Shown here: positions 1 to 8,312 of the stretch, one piece after another
How positions within the stretch are numbered: position 1 is the stretch's first letter
Layout of the letters: each line of letters begins with the position of its first letter
Source of the DNA: Leptospiraceae bacterium
Lineage (GTDB): Bacteria > Spirochaetota > Leptospiria > Leptospirales > Leptospiraceae
Assembly: GCA_947458405.1 (NCBI GenBank)
Contig: CANGZW010000002.1
Location: forward strand, 1-64,000
Direction: 5' to 3'
DNA length: 64,000 bases
The notes under the pieces: model-generated
Seen by the model: the letters and a program-made list of their open reading frames with translations, nothing else
The model's database searches: none
Told to the model about the DNA's origin: nothing
Program-made: the position numbers and the translations under genes

Positions 1-351
1 ATCATTCGGGAAGAGCCTAATCGATTCGAAGAGCAACTTATTCAGCTCTTTATCCTTCTTTCCAAAGAAAAAAAGGAATCAAAAAGGATTGAAATTTTAT
101 TAGATATGATGAAATATATTTTTAGTATTCGCAAGGATGCCGAGAGATTCAATCGTAAGGAAATTTATAAGTCATTGGAGACGGAGTATATGACACTTTT
201 AGAAAAGCTAGAGGAAAAAGGGAAATTAGAAGGTATAATCGAAGGGAAAATAGAAACTGCTCGTAACCTGAAAGCTGAGGGAATCGATATTGCAATCATT
301 CTAAAGACTACAGGTCTCACAGAAGAACAATTGAAAGAGGCTGGAATTTAA
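1..351 (+). CDS. Rpn-family recombination-promoting nuclease / putative transposase, C-terminal part (5' end outside window)
   Basis: The reading frame is open from base 1 to the TAA at 349-351, so only the last 116 residues are visible. The visible part is a charged helical stretch ending in the Glu/Gly-rich tail (KLEGIIEGK, then AEGIDIAIILKTTGLT) that is typical of the C-terminus of Rpn/PD-(D/E)XK transposase-like nucleases. The catalytic domain would lie upstream and cannot be checked. An internal ATG at 106 is unlikely to be the true start because coding-like sequence continues upstream in frame. These genes are often multicopy and sit in accessory regions, which fits the toxin-antitoxin genes that follow. 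Whether the full gene is intact is unknown. Confidence 0.65.
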   Translation: MIREEPNRFEEQLIQLFILLSKEKKESKRIEILLDMMKYIFSIRKDAERFNRKEIYKSLETEYMTLLEKLEEKGKLEGIIEGKIETARNLKAEGIDIAIILKTTGLTEEQLKEAGI

Positions 352-378
352 AATATAAATATACTTCATAGAAATGTG

Positions 379-401
379 TGGACAAATTCCGGACAGAATT
401 C
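379..401. promoter_or_regulatory. direct repeat upstream of tacA, possible operator
   Basis: Two near-identical direct repeats, GGACAAATTC (380-389) and GGACAGAATTC (391-401), sit 14 bases before the chosen tacA start. TacA-type antitoxins autorepress by binding repeats at their own promoter, so this is a plausible operator. It is position-based inference only. Confidence 0.3.
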
Positions 402-414
402 ATATTATAGAAAT

Positions 415-690
415 ATGACTCGGACTACAAACCTTACCCCTAAAGAAGAAAGAATTGAACTCAGAGTGAATCTTGAGCAAAAGTCTATTATTGAAAAAGC
501 CGCTTCTATAAATGGACTTAGCGTGAGTTCTTATATGCTAAGCCAGGCTTTAAAGTCGGCACGAACAGATATTGAAAATTCAGAGATAATTAAACTTACA
601 AATAAGGATCGTGATTTATTTTTAAAATCCATTGAAAATAAAATCATGCCAAACAAAGCTTTAAAAAATGCCTTAAAACGAGGATATTAA
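415..690 (+). CDS. TacA-like ribbon-helix-helix antitoxin (DUF1778)
   Basis: A 91-residue protein if started at the ATG at 415 (MTRTTNLTPKEERIELRV). An in-frame ATG at 376 adds 13 residues that do not look like family sequence, so it was rejected. The N-terminal half is the DUF1778 ribbon-helix-helix DNA-binding domain (ERIELRVNLEQKSIIEKAA, then LSVSSYML); the C-terminal half would wrap around and neutralise the acetyltransferase toxin. The gene is followed after 11 bases by a GNAT toxin, the usual TacA-TacT order, so the pair forms one operon that is probably autoregulated. The family assignment is strong. The exact toxin target is not visible from the sequence. Confidence 0.85.
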   Translation: MTRTTNLTPKEERIELRVNLEQKSIIEKAASINGLSVSSYMLSQALKSARTDIENSEIIKLTNKDRDLFLKSIENKIMPNKALKNALKRGY

Positions 691-701
691 AAGTACATTC
701 G

Positions 702-1208
702 GTGAATCCCTTAGATTTTAGGATCATTCCTTTCGATTCAAATATAGATAGAGATACCTTTGATAGTTCTATAGAACCATTAAATGATTATATTAAGAAA
801 TACGCAAAAAATAATCATTTGAAAGGAATAGGAAAAACTTTTTTATTAATTGATTCTTCAAAAAACTTGGCTGGGTACTACACAGTAAGTATGGCAGAAA
901 TACTATATGATACTCTTCCAGAAGAATCTAGAAAAAAACTTCCTCGTTACCCAATACCTGCTATGCGTATTGGTAGATTAGCTGTTGATAAAAAATATCA
1001 TGGAATAGGTCTTGGAGGTAGATTGTTGGTTGATGCACTAAATAGAGCTATTCATTTATTTGATGAAATTGGTATATATACTGTAATTGTCGATGCTAAG
1101 AATGAAAGTGCAATTAAGTTTTACGAGCACTATGGTTTTACTAAGTTTTATGATCGCTCTAATTCATTGTTTCTTCCGATACAGGCAATCTTGAAAGCAT
1201 TGAAATAA
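702..1208 (+). CDS. TacT-like GNAT N-acetyltransferase toxin
   Basis: A 168-residue GNAT protein starting at GTG 702. The acetyl-CoA-binding core is visible as MRIGRLAVDKKYHGIGLGGR (the R/Q-x-x-G-x-G/A region), followed by a conserved C-terminal YEHYGF segment holding the tyrosine used by TacT-type toxins. TacT toxins block translation by acetylating the amino group of aminoacyl-tRNAs; that role is family knowledge, not shown here. It lies directly behind the TacA-like antitoxin with an 11-base gap, so the pair is a complete type II toxin-antitoxin module. No truncation or frameshift is seen. Confidence 0.87.
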   Translation: MNPLDFRIIPFDSNIDRDTFDSSIEPLNDYIKKYAKNNHLKGIGKTFLLIDSSKNLAGYYTVSMAEILYDTLPEESRKKLPRYPIPAMRIGRLAVDKKYHGIGLGGRLLVDALNRAIHLFDEIGIYTVIVDAKNESAIKFYEHYGFTKFYDRSNSLFLPIQAILKALK

Positions 1209-1250
1209 AATATAGAATTTGAATCTTATAAAATTTTATTCCAGTGTATC

Positions 1251-1525
1251 TCAATCAGGCAATGTAGATTCTTTTTTTGAAAGCCTATTACAAACTTTTA
1301 AAAAGTCATTTTCAATTTTTTCTTTTGTTTTATTTCCAATTCGATTTTGAAAAAATCGGGATGTTTCCATTTCTGAGATACCTTTAGTAAAAGCATAAAG
1401 AGCAAATTGATTTATGGAAACACCTTGAAGAGAGGAGACCTAATATTTTCTAATATAAAACCTGAAGCACCATTTTTATTCTTCAGACCTTGCAAAATTA
1501 CATTAGTATCTAAAACAACCCTCAC
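1251..1525 (-). pseudogene. scrambled remnant of a PIN-domain toxin and its RHH antitoxin
   Basis: Reading on the minus strand from GTG at 1525, about 30 residues (VRVVLDTNVILQGLKN, then GASGFIL) match the start of PIN-domain (VapC-like) toxins, with the first catalytic Asp in LDTN. That frame stops soon after. A different frame then encodes about 57 residues beginning SLQGVSINQFALYAFTKGIS and ending LPD-stop at 1251. This matches the C-terminal half of the small RHH/HicB-like antitoxin that usually precedes such toxins. So toxin N-terminus is joined to antitoxin C-terminus, the reverse of normal gene order. A deletion between two tandem modules would give this. Neither product can be functional as read. 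Confidence 0.7.
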
Positions 1526-1530
1526 AATTT

Positions 1531-1554
1531 AATGATAGCAAATATGCTATCATT
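1531..1554. promoter_or_regulatory. perfect 10-bp inverted repeat, candidate toxin-antitoxin operator
   Basis: AATGATAGCA at 1531-1540 and its exact complement TGCTATCATT at 1545-1554 are separated by AATA. The palindrome lies immediately upstream of the PIN/antitoxin remnant on the minus strand, which is where an autoregulatory toxin-antitoxin operator would be. It appears to have outlived the genes it controlled. Confidence 0.6.
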
Positions 1555-1611
1555 AATCAAGCAATATATGGTTTATTCTTTTTAAGAAATTTATTTCAAT
1601 ACAAAATCTAA

Positions 1612-4600
1612 TCACGATTCCTTATTCAGTAAGAATTTTTGTCTGCTTTTTCCAGCAATCCAGTAATACAATAAAGGCACTGCAAATCTACTGATCACTG
1701 TTGCGGCAATTTCTCCGAACATTAAACTCACTGCCAAACCTTGAAAAATGGGATCAAAAAGCATTATAAAGCTTCCCACAACAACTGCCGCAGCGGTCAG
1801 TAGCATTGGTCTGAATCGTACTACGCCTGCATTTACAACAGCTTCTTTTAAGTCTGTCCCTGATTCAACTTCCTGTTCTATGAAGTCTACGAGGATGATG
1901 GAGTTTCTTACTATAATCCCAGCCCCTGCGATAAATCCAATCATTGACGTTGCCGTGAAGTACGCTCCCATTAGATAATGCCCGGGTAGAATTCCGATGA
2001 GAGAAATTGGAATTGGTGCCATGATGATAAGTGGCACAAGATAGCTTTTAAACCAACCCAATACCAAAATATAAATTAGAATCATTACTATCCCAAATGC
2101 TCCTCCTAAATCACGAAATACTTCATAGGTAATAAACCATTCTCCATCCCACTTTACTACAGGAGAGGAGGTATTCCAGGGAACCTCTGCGGTTTGAGTA
2201 GGATATTTAATCAATGGAGAAAGTTTCATTATACCATAAACTGGTGCTTCTTCTTCTCCTGATAATTCAGAAAACACGTAAGACACTGGTTTTAAATTCT
2301 TTCTGTATAGTACATAGTTTGGAAGAATTTCTTTATCTTTCATAACGGATTCTATGGGAACTATTCCGGTTTCAAAAGATGCTATGGTGTGATTTTTAAA
2401 AGGAGTATCACTTGAACGAAATTTATTTTCAACTGAAAGATCTATTGGAATTTCTTCTGGATGGATGGCTTCTGCGAGAGAAATTATACTAGATTCTGAA
2501 AAGATTAAATGACCTGTCATACCAACATATTGAGATCTTGTCCCTAGCTCTCCTCCTATGCTATGATTATATTTATAAATTAATCTTTCTCTACCCTCTC
2601 TCATCGAAGAATCTAAGTCACATACACTCTTTTCATTTTTAAAAATAGTATATATTTCATTTGCTATCTTATCTCTAGTTTTTCTGTCGGGACCATAAAC
2701 TTCAGCAACCATTGTAGCCAATACGGGTGGACCTGGAGGAATTTCTAAGATTTTTGTAGTACTATTTGTTTTCATTGAAAAATCATTAATTATACTCCTG
2801 ACTTCTTCAATTATTTGATGACTGGATTTCTTTCTATCTCCTTTGTCTGATAAAACAATTTGAAGATCATTCATGAATTCTTTATTTCTTAAAAATGTGT
2901 GTTTTACCATTCCCGAAAAAGAGTAGGGAGCGGCTTCCCCTGAAAAAATCTGTATTTTTTTTATATCTTGATTTTTTAATAGAGAATCACTTAAAGTTTT
3001 TGTCATCTCAATAGCTTTGTCGCGAGGCGTGTATGTCGGATAATCAATAAGAATCTGGAATTCATTTTTATTATCAAAGGGAAGCATTTTTACTTTAACA
3101 GCTTTAAAGTAGATTAAAGACCCTGCAGATAGTAATAAAAGCACAGAAACAAATCCAAATGCAAACGTCGATGTTTTCACTGTTAACATATGATTTACAA
3201 AAGAAACATAGAGTCTATCTAAAAGTGAAAGTTTAGGTTCTTCTGAATGACTTGTATCACTTTTTTCAGAATGATGGTGTTTTAATAATCGAACAGAAGC
3301 CCATGGAGTTACAATGAATGCTACAAAAAGAGAAAGAATCATTGCGAGACTCGCTCCAACAGGGATGGGTTTCATATAAGGTCCCATCAAACCTCTTACA
3401 AATGCCATGGGTAGAATAGCTCCAATTACAGTAAAAGTTGCAAGGATAGTTGGGTTTCCTACTTCGGAAACTGCATTAATAGTCGCTTTCACTATTCCTA
3501 GGGATGGATCGAGTGAAAGATGTCGTTCTATGTTTTCAACAACTACAATTGCATCATCTACTAGAATTCCAATTGAAAATATCAGAGCAAATAATGTAAC
3601 TCGATTTAATGTATAACCCATAAAGTAATAGATTGCGAGAGTCAAGGCTAAAGTAACTGGTATTGCAATTGATACAACGATTGCGGCTCTAATTCCCATC
3701 CAAATTGCTATTAAAATTGTAACACTGAATGTTGCTATGAGTAAGTGTTCAATGAGTTCATGTGATTTTTCGTCAGCAGTTAAGCCATAGTTTCTTACAA
3801 TAGAGAGTTTTATTTCAGGAGGTAATTCTTTTTTAAATAACTCAGCTCTTTCTAAGAGTTGTTGAGCAAGTATTACAACATTGGTACCTTTTCTTTTAGA
3901 AAAGACAATTGAAACAGCAGCTCTAGCTGTACTGCCTAGTTCTTTATCATAAAGTAAAGATAGACGTTTTCTTTCTTCGGGACCTTCTTCAATTTTAGCA
4001 ACATCTTTGATTCTTACTACTCTTCCACCTCTTTGAGCAATAGGTATTTTCCCTACATCCTCTATGCTTCTAACTCTTCCGCCGATTTCAATGTCATAAA
4101 TATGCGTATCACTCCAATTTTTTCCTGCTGGAAGAAAGGAATCATTTGCTTTTAAATTTGAGGCTATATCTAAAAGATTTACCCCATTATTTTTGCTCAA
4201 CTCTGGATTTACTATTACACGAATGGTTTTTTTCCGACCTCCCAATAGTTCCACCTTAGAGAGATCGGGTGTGCTTGATAGTTCTCTGGCTAGAGGTGCG
4301 ACTTGCGTTCTTAGTTCATAATCATCTAAACTATCAGAGCTAAATGTTAGAGTCAAAAAAGGAACATCATCAATTGAAAAAGACTTAATTTGGGGTGGAA
4401 GCATAATTTCTCCAACTTCCGATTTGACTTCCATTAATTTGTGATGCACCTTTAATAATGATGGTTCAATTGGTTCTCCCACTTTAAATCGAACAGTTAT
4501 TAAGGCTCCGTGTGGCTGGCTCATTGAATAAACATATTCAACTCCATCTAATCCCCAGATCCCTCTCTCTACAGGTTCGGTAACTTTTCTTTCTACCTCT

Positions 4601-4803
4601 TCGGGTGATAACCCTGGAGCAGGAATTTGTATGTCAATCATGGGAACGGAAATTTGTGGTTCTTCTTCTTTCGGAGTAAGTATTACTGAAAATATTCCTA
4701 GTAGAATACTAACAATAGCTATTACGGGAGTTAATTGAGAATTGATAAAGGTTTCTGCTAAAATTCCTGCAAATCCTTTCTTATATATTTTTGTAGTACT
4801 CAT
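1612..4803 (-). CDS. RND-family efflux transporter permease (AcrB/HAE-like)
   Basis: A full-length 1063-residue RND pump with the usual plan: TM1, a large periplasmic loop, TM2-6, a second periplasmic loop, TM8-12. TM4 carries the proton-relay pair in GILVDDAIVVVEN. TM10 has GIIVRNSIILVDF, with Arg where AcrB has its relay Lys. It would export a substrate out of the inner membrane or periplasm using the proton gradient. It overlaps the upstream TolC gene by 4 bases, so the two are translationally coupled, and a DUF2892 gene leads the operon. No periplasmic adaptor (membrane-fusion protein) gene is present, although RND pumps normally need one. The substrate is unknown; the divergent SQR gene suggests a link to sulfur chemistry. 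Confidence 0.93.
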   Translation of the reverse strand: MSTTKIYKKGFAGILAETFINSQLTPVIAIVSILLGIFSVILTPKEEEPQISVPMIDIQIPAPGLSPEEVERKVTEPVERGIWGLDGVEYVYSMSQPHGALITVRFKVGEPIEPSLLKVHHKLMEVKSEVGEIMLPPQIKSFSIDDVPFLTLTFSSDSLDDYELRTQVAPLARELSSTPDLSKVELLGGRKKTIRVIVNPELSKNNGVNLLDIASNLKANDSFLPAGKNWSDTHIYDIEIGGRVRSIEDVGKIPIAQRGGRVVRIKDVAKIEEGPEERKRLSLLYDKELGSTARAAVSIVFSKRKGTNVVILAQQLLERAELFKKELPPEIKLSIVRNYGLTADEKSHELIEHLLIATFSVTILIAIWMGIRAAIVVSIAIPVTLALTLAIYYFMGYTLNRVTLFALIFSIGILVDDAIVVVENIERHLSLDPSLGIVKATINAVSEVGNPTILATFTVIGAILPMAFVRGLMGPYMKPIPVGASLAMILSLFVAFIVTPWASVRLLKHHHSEKSDTSHSEEPKLSLLDRLYVSFVNHMLTVKTSTFAFGFVSVLLLLSAGSLIYFKAVKVKMLPFDNKNEFQILIDYPTYTPRDKAIEMTKTLSDSLLKNQDIKKIQIFSGEAAPYSFSGMVKHTFLRNKEFMNDLQIVLSDKGDRKKSSHQIIEEVRSIINDFSMKTNSTTKILEIPPGPPVLATMVAEVYGPDRKTRDKIANEIYTIFKNEKSVCDLDSSMREGRERLIYKYNHSIGGELGTRSQYVGMTGHLIFSESSIISLAEAIHPEEIPIDLSVENKFRSSDTPFKNHTIASFETGIVPIESVMKDKEILPNYVLYRKNLKPVSYVFSELSGEEEAPVYGIMKLSPLIKYPTQTAEVPWNTSSPVVKWDGEWFITYEVFRDLGGAFGIVMILIYILVLGWFKSYLVPLIIMAPIPISLIGILPGHYLMGAYFTATSMIGFIAGAGIIVRNSIILVDFIEQEVESGTDLKEAVVNAGVVRFRPMLLTAAAVVVGSFIMLFDPIFQGLAVSLMFGEIAATVISRFAVPLLYYWIAGKSRQKFLLNKES

Positions 4804-6242
4804 TTTAAGTCTCCAGAAGTTGATTCATTAAATAATGTAAGTTCAGACCTAATTCGAAGATATTCTGTTTCGGCTTCAGCTTTTTTTCGATAGAATTCTG
4901 TAACTTGGTTTAATACTTCTGCTAGTTGAAGAATATTGATTGATCCAGTGGAAAATAGATTTTGAGAATTTATTATCTGTTCTTCTTGTAGTTTTTGTGT
5001 TTCACTCATAAGAATGATATTTTCTTTTAAGGATTTCTCCATCCTTGACAAAGAATTATACTTAGCTTTGTCCTTCATTTTCATATCTTCAACTCTTTCT
5101 TTAATTGCTAAACTATTCTGTTTCGCTTCCTCGATTATACCAATATCTGTTGGAGAAAGTAGATTCATTTGAACATATAAACCAGCATTATAAGATGTTG
5201 CTGTATCTCTCGAACCATTATAGGCATAAGCCTCACCAAACATTCCAACTTTTGGAAGATGCCTTGCCTTTTCAGCTTCAATTTGTATTTCAGAACCTTC
5301 TGCATAAGATTTATATGCTTTCGTAATTTTTAACTCTGGATTTATTTCATCAGAATTTTGAATTTTTAAATATTTATCAGAAAAAAGTATCACATTATCA
5401 TCTTTTGGAACCCAATTATTAATTTTTTTATCAGTGATAATTTCTAAATTCTCTTTAAGAGACATTATTTGAGATCGAACGCTATCTTTATTACCCTTGA
5501 TATAGTTTTGGATACTTTTGATACCTAAATAACCTGAGTATCCAATGGGACTCCCTTTAAGCTGAAATCTTTTTTGTAGTCCATCTACTATTTTATTTAA
5601 CTCAATCATCTTTTTTAAATAATTATTCATAACTAATATACTTGAGTAAGTGAAAACTGCTGAAAAGTATTCACTTTGTATTACGAATTCTCTTTCTTTC
5701 TTCTTCCCTTCCAGTTTCTTTTCTGTCATTTTAGAAATATTTACTTTCGAACCACCTTCGTATAGAGGGAGATCAACGCCGATTGTACCACGAGAAAATG
5801 TGTTTGATCCGGGATTATTCAGAGTGTCGGGTGCAAATAAGTTTAGTGTATTATAATTAGGAGTTGTATATATATTGTTACTTGTATCAACATAATTAGA
5901 AAGCCTACTTCTTGTACTTTTTGTTGAGAAGTCTCCATCTAAAGCAGATCTTTGGCCTAGATTGGAAAAGAAATTCATTGCTGGGTCGTTTGTATTATAA
6001 CTTCTTACGTCAGAATATACTTTTGGAATCCAATGTTTACTAGCTCTATTCTTTGCAATCTCAGCAGATTTTTCTTCATGGGAACCTGCTTTCAGTGTAT
6101 GGGAATTTTCGATAACCAAATTCCATATTTCTGAAAATTCTATAACCGAACCTTTAAATACTTCTTCCTCCTTATCAGAATAAACTGGATTAATAAGAAG
6201 TAAGGAACCAAATAATAAAAATATAAACTTCATAGAGAACAT
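4800..6242 (-). CDS. TolC-family outer-membrane efflux channel
   Basis: A 480-residue protein with an N-terminal signal peptide (MKFIFLLFGSLLLINPVYS) and two long alpha-helical repeat regions typical of outer-membrane efflux proteins, for example the segment ending ILQLAEVLNQVTEFYRKKAE. It would form the outer-membrane exit duct for the RND pump encoded just downstream (4-base overlap). The start at 6242 gives MFSMKF; an ATG three codons on at 6233 is equally possible, and both overlap the end of the upstream DUF2892 gene. The tight coupling suggests equal expression of all three genes. The N-terminal third has a long Ser/Asn/Thr-rich stretch around residues 90-150, which may be a surface-exposed loop. 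Confidence 0.88.
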   Translation of the reverse strand: MFSMKFIFLLFGSLLLINPVYSDKEEEVFKGSVIEFSEIWNLVIENSHTLKAGSHEEKSAEIAKNRASKHWIPKVYSDVRSYNTNDPAMNFFSNLGQRSALDGDFSTKSTRSRLSNYVDTSNNIYTTPNYNTLNLFAPDTLNNPGSNTFSRGTIGVDLPLYEGGSKVNISKMTEKKLEGKKKEREFVIQSEYFSAVFTYSSILVMNNYLKKMIELNKIVDGLQKRFQLKGSPIGYSGYLGIKSIQNYIKGNKDSVRSQIMSLKENLEIITDKKINNWVPKDDNVILFSDKYLKIQNSDEINPELKITKAYKSYAEGSEIQIEAEKARHLPKVGMFGEAYAYNGSRDTATSYNAGLYVQMNLLSPTDIGIIEEAKQNSLAIKERVEDMKMKDKAKYNSLSRMEKSLKENIILMSETQKLQEEQIINSQNLFSTGSINILQLAEVLNQVTEFYRKKAEAETEYLRIRSELTLFNESTSGDLK

Positions 6243-6448
6243 TCTTTTTGAGATTTGATACCTAATTTAAAAAGTATAGTACCCATAATACAGAACCCTG
6301 TAATTGAATAAATGGTTAAGTTAATACTTACTAATAAGCATAAAATTAAAAAGTAGGGAGAAAATAAGAAAGATAGTGTTAACCCTATGAGATTAAATAA
6401 TCCCGCCATTAGTAAAATGATTCTTTCTCTATGCCAAAATATTTCCAT
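6230..6448 (-). CDS. DUF2892 (YgaP-type) small membrane protein
   Basis: A 72-residue protein with two hydrophobic segments and the signature GFCIMGTILFKLGIK near the C-terminus. This matches the DUF2892 transmembrane domain found alone or behind rhodanese domains, as in YgaP. These domains recur next to sulfur-handling genes, and here the divergent neighbour is SQR. It is the first gene of the operon with TolC and the RND pump and overlaps TolC by 13 bases (4 bases if TolC starts at 6233). The biochemical role of the free-standing domain is not settled. A part in sulfide or thiocyanate movement, or in anchoring a sulfurtransferase, is inference. Confidence 0.75.
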   Translation of the reverse strand: MEIFWHRERIILLMAGLFNLIGLTLSFLFSPYFLILCLLVSINLTIYSITGFCIMGTILFKLGIKSQKECSL

Positions 6449-6470
6449 AATAATCTCCTTTAAATATAAT

Positions 6471-6486
6471 ATACCATACGGGGTAT
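6471..6486. promoter_or_regulatory. operator-like site 1, ATACC-N6-GGTAT, in the divergent RND/SQR promoter region
   Basis: ATACC ATACGG GGTAT at 6471-6486 is the core of a longer AT-rich inverted repeat: TTTAAATATAATATACC on the left and GGTATATTATATTTAAA on the right. It sits about 22 bases before the DUF2892 start. The GC-tract core flanked by A/T resembles operators of CsoR/CstR-type repressors, known for copper and persulfide sensing. No such repressor gene is in the window. Confidence 0.6.
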
Positions 6487-6585
6487 ATTATATTTAAATG
6501 TCAAGAGGAAAAATAAAAATAGTAAAAAAATCCTTAAAAAACGATAAATAGACTAATTTTTTCCTAAAAAGAAATAATCATATAC

Positions 6586-6601
6586 ATACTATATATGGTA
6601 T
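6586..6601. promoter_or_regulatory. operator-like site 2, ATACT-N6-GGTAT, upstream of SQR
   Basis: ATACT ATATAT GGTAT has the same 5-6-5 geometry as the site at 6471-6486 and lies 30 bases before the SQR start. One half-site differs by one base. Two sites of the same shape facing the two divergent operons suggest a shared regulator. Confidence 0.5.
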
Positions 6602-6631
6602 TGTATATTTAATGAAATGGGAGATAAATAG

Positions 6632-8089
6632 ATGGCAAGAATAGTGATATTAGGGGCAGGAATTGCGGGAAATACAGCGGCGATGTATTCTAGGTCATTC
6701 TCCAAAAAAGAGGATGAGATCATTGTAATATCTCCAAATAGTAAATGGAATTGGATACCATCAAATATTTGGGTAGGAGTAGGTTTGATGTCACCGGAAG
6801 ATGTTACTTTTGAATTAGCACCGATATATCAAAAAATGGGTATCACATATAAACAGGCAAAAGCAGTCAGTATTCACCCCGAAGGAAGTACTTCAAATGA
6901 CAGAGGGTATGTGACTATTGAATATACTAACTCTTTAAAAAGTGGAACAGTGGAAGAAGTATCCTATGATTTTTTAATCAATGCGACAGGTCCTAAATTG
7001 AATTTTGGGGCAACAGAAGGATTGGGTCCAGAAAAAAATAGTTATTCAGTATGTACTTATGGTCATGCAGTTGAGGCAAACAATGCTTTACAAGAATCTA
7101 TTCAAAGAATGAAAAAAGGGGAACGACAAAAGATAGTTATTGGAACTGGTCATGGAAACTGTACCTGTCAAGGGGCGGCGTTTGAATATATCTTTAATGT
7201 TGAATACATTCTTAAACATAATGGAGTGAGAGATAAAGCAGATATAACTTGGATTTCAAATGAATATGAGTTAGGCGATTTTGGAATTGGAGGAATGCAT
7301 ATTAAACGCGGAGGCTATATCACACATTCTAAAATATTTACAGAATCTCTCTTTGTCGAAAGAGGGTTAAATTGGATTACACGAGCTCATGTTCAAAAGG
7401 TAGAAAAAGATAAGTTGTTCTATGAGAATTTAGATGGGGAAGAAAAGTCAGTTGATTTTGATTTTACTATGTTATTACCTCCATTTTCGGGAGTTGGATT
7501 AAAGGCTTTCAATAAAAATAAGGAAGAAATTACCTCAAATTTATTTGCTCCCAATTCTTTTATGAAAGTAGATGCTGATTATACAGTGAAGTCGTACGAA
7601 GAATGGAAGTCTTCCGATTGGCCTACTTACTATCAAAATCAAAGTTATAAAAATATTTTTGCTGTCGGGATAGCATTTGCTCCTCCCCATGCAATTTCAA
7701 AACCTATGAAAAGTCCCAAAGGAACACCAATTTTCCCTACCCCTCCTAGAACTGGTATGCCATCAGGAGTCATGGGAAGAGAAGTAGCAAGAAGTATTAC
7801 AGATATGATAAGAACAGGATCAGATAAACCAACAAGATCTGCTTCTATGTCCTCTATGGGAGCGGCTTGTATTGCATCAGCAGGAGCTGGTTTATTTGAT
7901 GGGACAGCAGTATCTATGACAATGTTTCCAATTATTCCCGATTATGATAAGTATCCAACGTATGGTAGGGATATCAACTATACATTTGGAGAAATTGGAC
8001 TTGCAGGTCACTGGATAAAACATATTTTACATTATGTTTTTATGTACAAAGCAAAAGGAAATCCCTTTTGGAAGATGATACCAGAATAA
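6632..8089 (+). CDS. sqr: sulfide:quinone oxidoreductase-like flavoprotein
   Basis: A 485-residue FAD protein starting with the Rossmann motif ILGAGIAGNTAA. It carries cysteines at about 141 (SVCTYGHA), 177/179 (GHGNCTCQGAAFEY) and 413 (GAACIASAG), matching the places of the three redox cysteines of sulfide:quinone oxidoreductases. The enzyme oxidises sulfide to zero-valent sulfur or polysulfide at the membrane and passes electrons to quinone. The last 30 residues hold hydrophobic and aromatic groups suited to membrane attachment. A GGGAG ribosome site precedes the ATG. It is divergent from the DUF2892-TolC-RND operon and followed after 10 bases by a 48-residue gene. Flavocytochrome c sulfide dehydrogenase is a less likely alternative because no cytochrome gene is near. 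Confidence 0.85.
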   Translation: MARIVILGAGIAGNTAAMYSRSFSKKEDEIIVISPNSKWNWIPSNIWVGVGLMSPEDVTFELAPIYQKMGITYKQAKAVSIHPEGSTSNDRGYVTIEYTNSLKSGTVEEVSYDFLINATGPKLNFGATEGLGPEKNSYSVCTYGHAVEANNALQESIQRMKKGERQKIVIGTGHGNCTCQGAAFEYIFNVEYILKHNGVRDKADITWISNEYELGDFGIGGMHIKRGGYITHSKIFTESLFVERGLNWITRAHVQKVEKDKLFYENLDGEEKSVDFDFTMLLPPFSGVGLKAFNKNKEEITSNLFAPNSFMKVDADYTVKSYEEWKSSDWPTYYQNQSYKNIFAVGIAFAPPHAISKPMKSPKGTPIFPTPPRTGMPSGVMGREVARSITDMIRTGSDKPTRSASMSSMGAACIASAGAGLFDGTAVSMTMFPIIPDYDKYPTYGRDINYTFGEIGLAGHWIKHILHYVFMYKAKGNPFWKMIPE

Positions 8090-8099
8090 GGAGAAAGAA

Positions 8100-8246
8100 A
8101 TGAAAGTAAGACAATCCTATGAAAAAGATTTTTATGCACCAATGCCAACAGAATTTACAATAAATATGAGAACTAATATTTTTTGGCAATTCTATAGATT
8201 TTTAGTTATTAATTATAAGATGATTCGTATGACACGATTTCATTAG
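8100..8246 (+). CDS. 48-residue protein following SQR
   Basis: Starts at ATG 8100 behind a strong AGGAG site and ends at TAG 8244-8246, giving 48 residues (MKVRQSYEKDFYAPMPTEF to RMTRFH). It is rich in aromatic and basic residues, with one amphipathic hydrophobic run (NIFWQFYRFLVINYKMI) that could lie on a membrane. Spacing of 10 bases from sqr and the terminator that follows make a two-gene operon. No known family is recognised. It may be a small partner that helps dock SQR at the membrane, but that is inference from position and composition. Confidence 0.7.
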   Translation: MKVRQSYEKDFYAPMPTEFTINMRTNIFWQFYRFLVINYKMIRMTRFH

Positions 8247-8312
8247 AATTACAAATAAGATTGTTCAAGTTGTTAAATATTACAGCTCTGAAAAAAACTA
8301 AATTATTAAAAT

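Noticed and set aside
1748-3616. Plus-strand open frames opposite the RND pump
   Set aside because: They lie wholly inside a strongly conserved minus-strand gene and show no family-like sequence or ribosome site.
6451-6505. The long AT-rich inverted repeat as a transcription terminator
   Set aside because: It lies upstream of both divergent genes, between their starts, so an operator role fits better.
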